In this document: piece by piece, positions 5,895 to 7,234 of the stretch | Position numbering within the stretch: position 1 is the stretch's first letter | How the letters are laid out: each line of letters begins with the position of its first letter | Assembly: GCA_900313405.1 (NCBI GenBank) | Contig: OMQY01000032.1 | Location: 1 to 7,234, forward strand | Source of the DNA: an uncultured Eubacteriales bacterium | Lineage (GTDB): Bacteria; Bacillota_A; Clostridia; Saccharofermentanales; Saccharofermentanaceae | DNA: 7,234 nt | Direction: 5' to 3' | Notes under the pieces: generated by a model | What the model was told of the DNA's origin: nothing | What the model saw: only the letters and a program-made list of their open reading frames with translations | Database searches by the model: none | Position numbers and translations under genes: made by a program

Positions 5895-7016
5895 ATGCAA
5901 GTAACTACACTTATCAAAGCGATTGGTTCCGACTTCTATACAGGTGTTCCGGATTCCCAGCTCAAGGCACTCTGCAATTACCTCATGAGCGAATACGGCA
6001 TCGATCCCGCTCATCACATAATCGCCGCCAACGAAGGCAACTGTACCGCACTGGCAGCCGGTTACCATCTGGCTACCGGCAAGGTCCCCGTCGTCTATAT
6101 GCAGAACAGCGGCGAGGGCAATATCATCAATCCGGTCGCTTCTCTTCTGAACGACAAGGTATATGCTATCCCCACCGTGTTCATTATCGGCTGGAGAGGC
6201 GAGCCCGGCGTACATGACGAGCCGCAGCATATCTATCAGGGTGAGGTAACGCTCAAGCTCCTCGAAGATATGGACATCGCATACTTTGTGATCGGCAAGG
6301 ATACGACAGAGGATGATGTTAACAAAGCAATGAAGGGATTTAATGAGATCCTCGCCAAAGGCAAGGATGTAGCCTTTGTTATCCGTAAGGGCGCGCTCGA
6401 GTTCGACGGAAAGGTCGACTATACCAACAGCAATAAGCTGATCCGCGAGGACATCATCAGACACATCGCAGCTGCAGCCGGGGAGGATCCGATCGTATCG
6501 ACGACAGGTAAGGCGAGCCGCGAGCTTTTCGAGATAAGGACTGCCGCAGGCCAGAGCCACAAGTACGATTTCCTGACAGTCGGATCGATGGGACACAGCA
6601 GCAGTATCGCTCTCGGCATCGCTCTCAACAAGCCGCAGCAGAAGATCTGGTGTATCGACGGTGACGGTGCTGCCCTCATGCATATGGGTGCGATGGCCGT
6701 CATCGGTTCGAACAGACCATCGAATCTGATACACGTCCTGATCAATAACGGAGCACACGAGACTGTCGGCGGCATGCCCACCGTAGCATCAGATATCGAC
6801 ATGGTATCCATCGCCAAAGCCTGCGGATACCCTCGCGCAGTACGCGTTGAGGATGAGGAGTCTCTGGATCGCGCACTTGCCGAAGCTTCTGCATCCGGCG
6901 AGCTGTCATTCATCGAAGTAACATGCAACACCGGAGCCCGGGACGATCTCGGCAGGCCGACTACGACAGCCCTCGAGAACAAGAACAACTTCATGGATTA
7001 CCTGAAGGAACTCTGA
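5895..7016 (+). CDS. aepY: Phosphonopyruvate decarboxylase (thiamine diphosphate dependent)
   Basis: ThDP- and Mg-dependent enzyme of 373 residues, the normal size for this family, converting phosphonopyruvate to phosphonoacetaldehyde and CO2. This irreversible step drives the unfavourable PEP mutase reaction, and the two genes are neighbours with an 18-nt gap. The N-terminal pyrimidine-binding domain has FYTGVPDSQLK, the cofactor-activating glutamate E47 in AANEGN, and MQNSGEGN, with HDEPQH further on, as in Ppd/sulfopyruvate decarboxylase relatives. The C-terminal diphosphate-binding domain contains VGSMGHSSS, IDGDGA (D255-G-D257-G258) and the Mg/ThDP asparagine region LINNGAHETVGG about 27 residues later. 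The C-terminus has NTGARDDLGRPTTT, common near the end of this family. GGAGG at 5883-5887 is seven bases before ATG. Sulfopyruvate decarboxylase is the main alternative but is usually two subunits, and the context argues against it. Confidence 0.93.
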   Translation: MQVTTLIKAIGSDFYTGVPDSQLKALCNYLMSEYGIDPAHHIIAANEGNCTALAAGYHLATGKVPVVYMQNSGEGNIINPVASLLNDKVYAIPTVFIIGWRGEPGVHDEPQHIYQGEVTLKLLEDMDIAYFVIGKDTTEDDVNKAMKGFNEILAKGKDVAFVIRKGALEFDGKVDYTNSNKLIREDIIRHIAAAAGEDPIVSTTGKASRELFEIRTAAGQSHKYDFLTVGSMGHSSSIALGIALNKPQQKIWCIDGDGAALMHMGAMAVIGSNRPSNLIHVLINNGAHETVGGMPTVASDIDMVSIAKACGYPRAVRVEDEESLDRALAEASASGELSFIEVTCNTGARDDLGRPTTTALENKNNFMDYLKEL

Positions 7017-7019
7017 TAA

Positions 7020-7041
7020 ATATCTTATTTTATTGAGATAT
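7020..7041 (+). other. AT-rich hairpin just after the phosphonate operon
   Basis: ATATCT (7020-7025) pairs perfectly with AGATAT (7036-7041) around a 10-nt loop, starting four bases after the decarboxylase stop codon. There is no G+C-rich stem and no downstream T-run, so it is a poor intrinsic terminator. Its 3' arm overlaps the -35 box of the next promoter. It may only be a by-product of local AT richness. Confidence 0.25.
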
Positions 7042-7061
7042 CTGTCAAGAATTGTTAAAAT
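7033..7061 (+). promoter_or_regulatory. Sigma-A-type promoter of the zinc-ribbon gene
   Basis: TTGAGA (7033-7038, five of six) and TAAAAT (7056-7061, five of six) are separated by exactly 17 bp, and TG at 7053-7054 makes an extended -10. It would start transcription near 7068, about 30 nt before the ATG at 7098. This is one of the two best promoters in the window and marks the following gene as an independent unit. Confidence 0.7.
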
Positions 7062-7097
7062 GGATATGTTTTGAATAAAAAATGGAGGTATGGAATT

Positions 7098-7234
7098 ATG
7101 GGAATGATCAAGTGTAGCTCCTGTGGCGCTGAAGTTGACGATCAGTACAGATTTTGTTCCGAGTGCGGTTCGCCTATCGTGAAGCCCGAGGCAGCAGTCG
7201 AAGCAGCAACTGTCGCAGAAGAGGCAGCTGAGGC
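7098..7234 (+). CDS. Zinc-ribbon domain protein (N-terminal part, cut by window end)
   Basis: Only the first 45 residues are visible. They begin with a classic small zinc ribbon, C6-x2-C9 and C20-x2-C23 (KCSSCG and FCSECG), followed by an Ala/Glu-rich stretch (from about residue 30) that looks like a flexible linker. In Firmicutes this arrangement commonly heads membrane or secreted proteins of unknown function, where the ribbon precedes a linker and a transmembrane segment, but nothing beyond residue 45 is available to test that. GGAGG at 7084-7088 is nine bases before the chosen ATG. The upstream ATG at 7090 opens only a five-codon frame and is rejected. Its own promoter and the change of theme suggest no functional tie to the phosphonate genes. 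Function is not assigned. Confidence 0.8.
   Translation, partial: MGMIKCSSCGAEVDDQYRFCSECGSPIVKPEAAVEAATVAEEAAE

Noticed and set aside
5796..6758. Minus-strand open frame of 320 codons opposite the decarboxylase gene
   Set aside because: Antisense to a full-length ThDP enzyme with intact motifs; no Shine-Dalgarno or domain seen.
1..7234. tRNA, rRNA, CRISPR array, insertion sequence or attachment site
   Set aside because: No cloverleaf-like or repeated spacer structure, transposase motif or terminal repeats were seen on reading both strands; nearly all of the window is accounted for by coding sequence.

Overview
The window looks like a chromosomal segment from a Firmicute of the class Clostridia, probably a gut or rumen Lachnospiraceae- or Oscillospiraceae-type organism. 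The reasons are strong GGAGG/AAGGGG Shine-Dalgarno sites before every gene, a short-signal lipoprotein with a Thr/Pro/Glu linker on a GH3 glycosidase, mixed base composition near 50% GC with frequent AGA/AGG arginine codons, and a winged-helix/LicC fusion of a kind I associate with this class. The taxonomic call is an inference and is not secure below class level.

Layout. Positions 1-961 (minus strand) hold the N-terminal 320 residues of a secreted GH3 beta-glucosidase/exo-glucanase lipoprotein; its C-terminal part lies outside the window. Positions 962-1144 are a divergent promoter region with a good minus-strand promoter, a weaker plus-strand promoter and an 8-bp hairpin touching the minus-strand -35 box. 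Then come five plus-strand genes: UDP-glucose 6-dehydrogenase (1145-2389), a winged-helix/LicC-PntC-type cytidylyltransferase (2522-3418), a 2-aminoethylphosphonate (AEP) transaminase (3435-4568), a cytidylyltransferase-like/PEP mutase fusion (4581-5876) and phosphonopyruvate decarboxylase (5895-7016). The last four are 12-18 nt apart and almost certainly form one transcription unit; the first is 132 nt upstream and may or may not be cotranscribed. A fresh, well-formed promoter at 7033-7061 starts a separate gene with an N-terminal zinc ribbon (7098 to the window end, incomplete).

How the genes work together. PEP mutase makes phosphonopyruvate from PEP, the decarboxylase pulls that unfavourable equilibrium forward to phosphonoacetaldehyde, the transaminase converts it to AEP, and the LicC/PntC-type enzyme is predicted to activate AEP as CMP-AEP, parallel to CDP-choline in phosphocholine decoration. 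UDP-glucose dehydrogenase would supply UDP-glucuronate for a surface glycan. The inferred product is a cell-surface polysaccharide or glycolipid decorated with AEP, but the window contains no LicD-type transferase, glycosyltransferase or exporter, so the acceptor is unknown.

The most interesting points are the DNA-binding domain fused to the CMP-AEP synthetase candidate, and a second nucleotidyltransferase domain fused to PEP mutase that keeps HxGH but shows no recognisable RTxGISTT signature.
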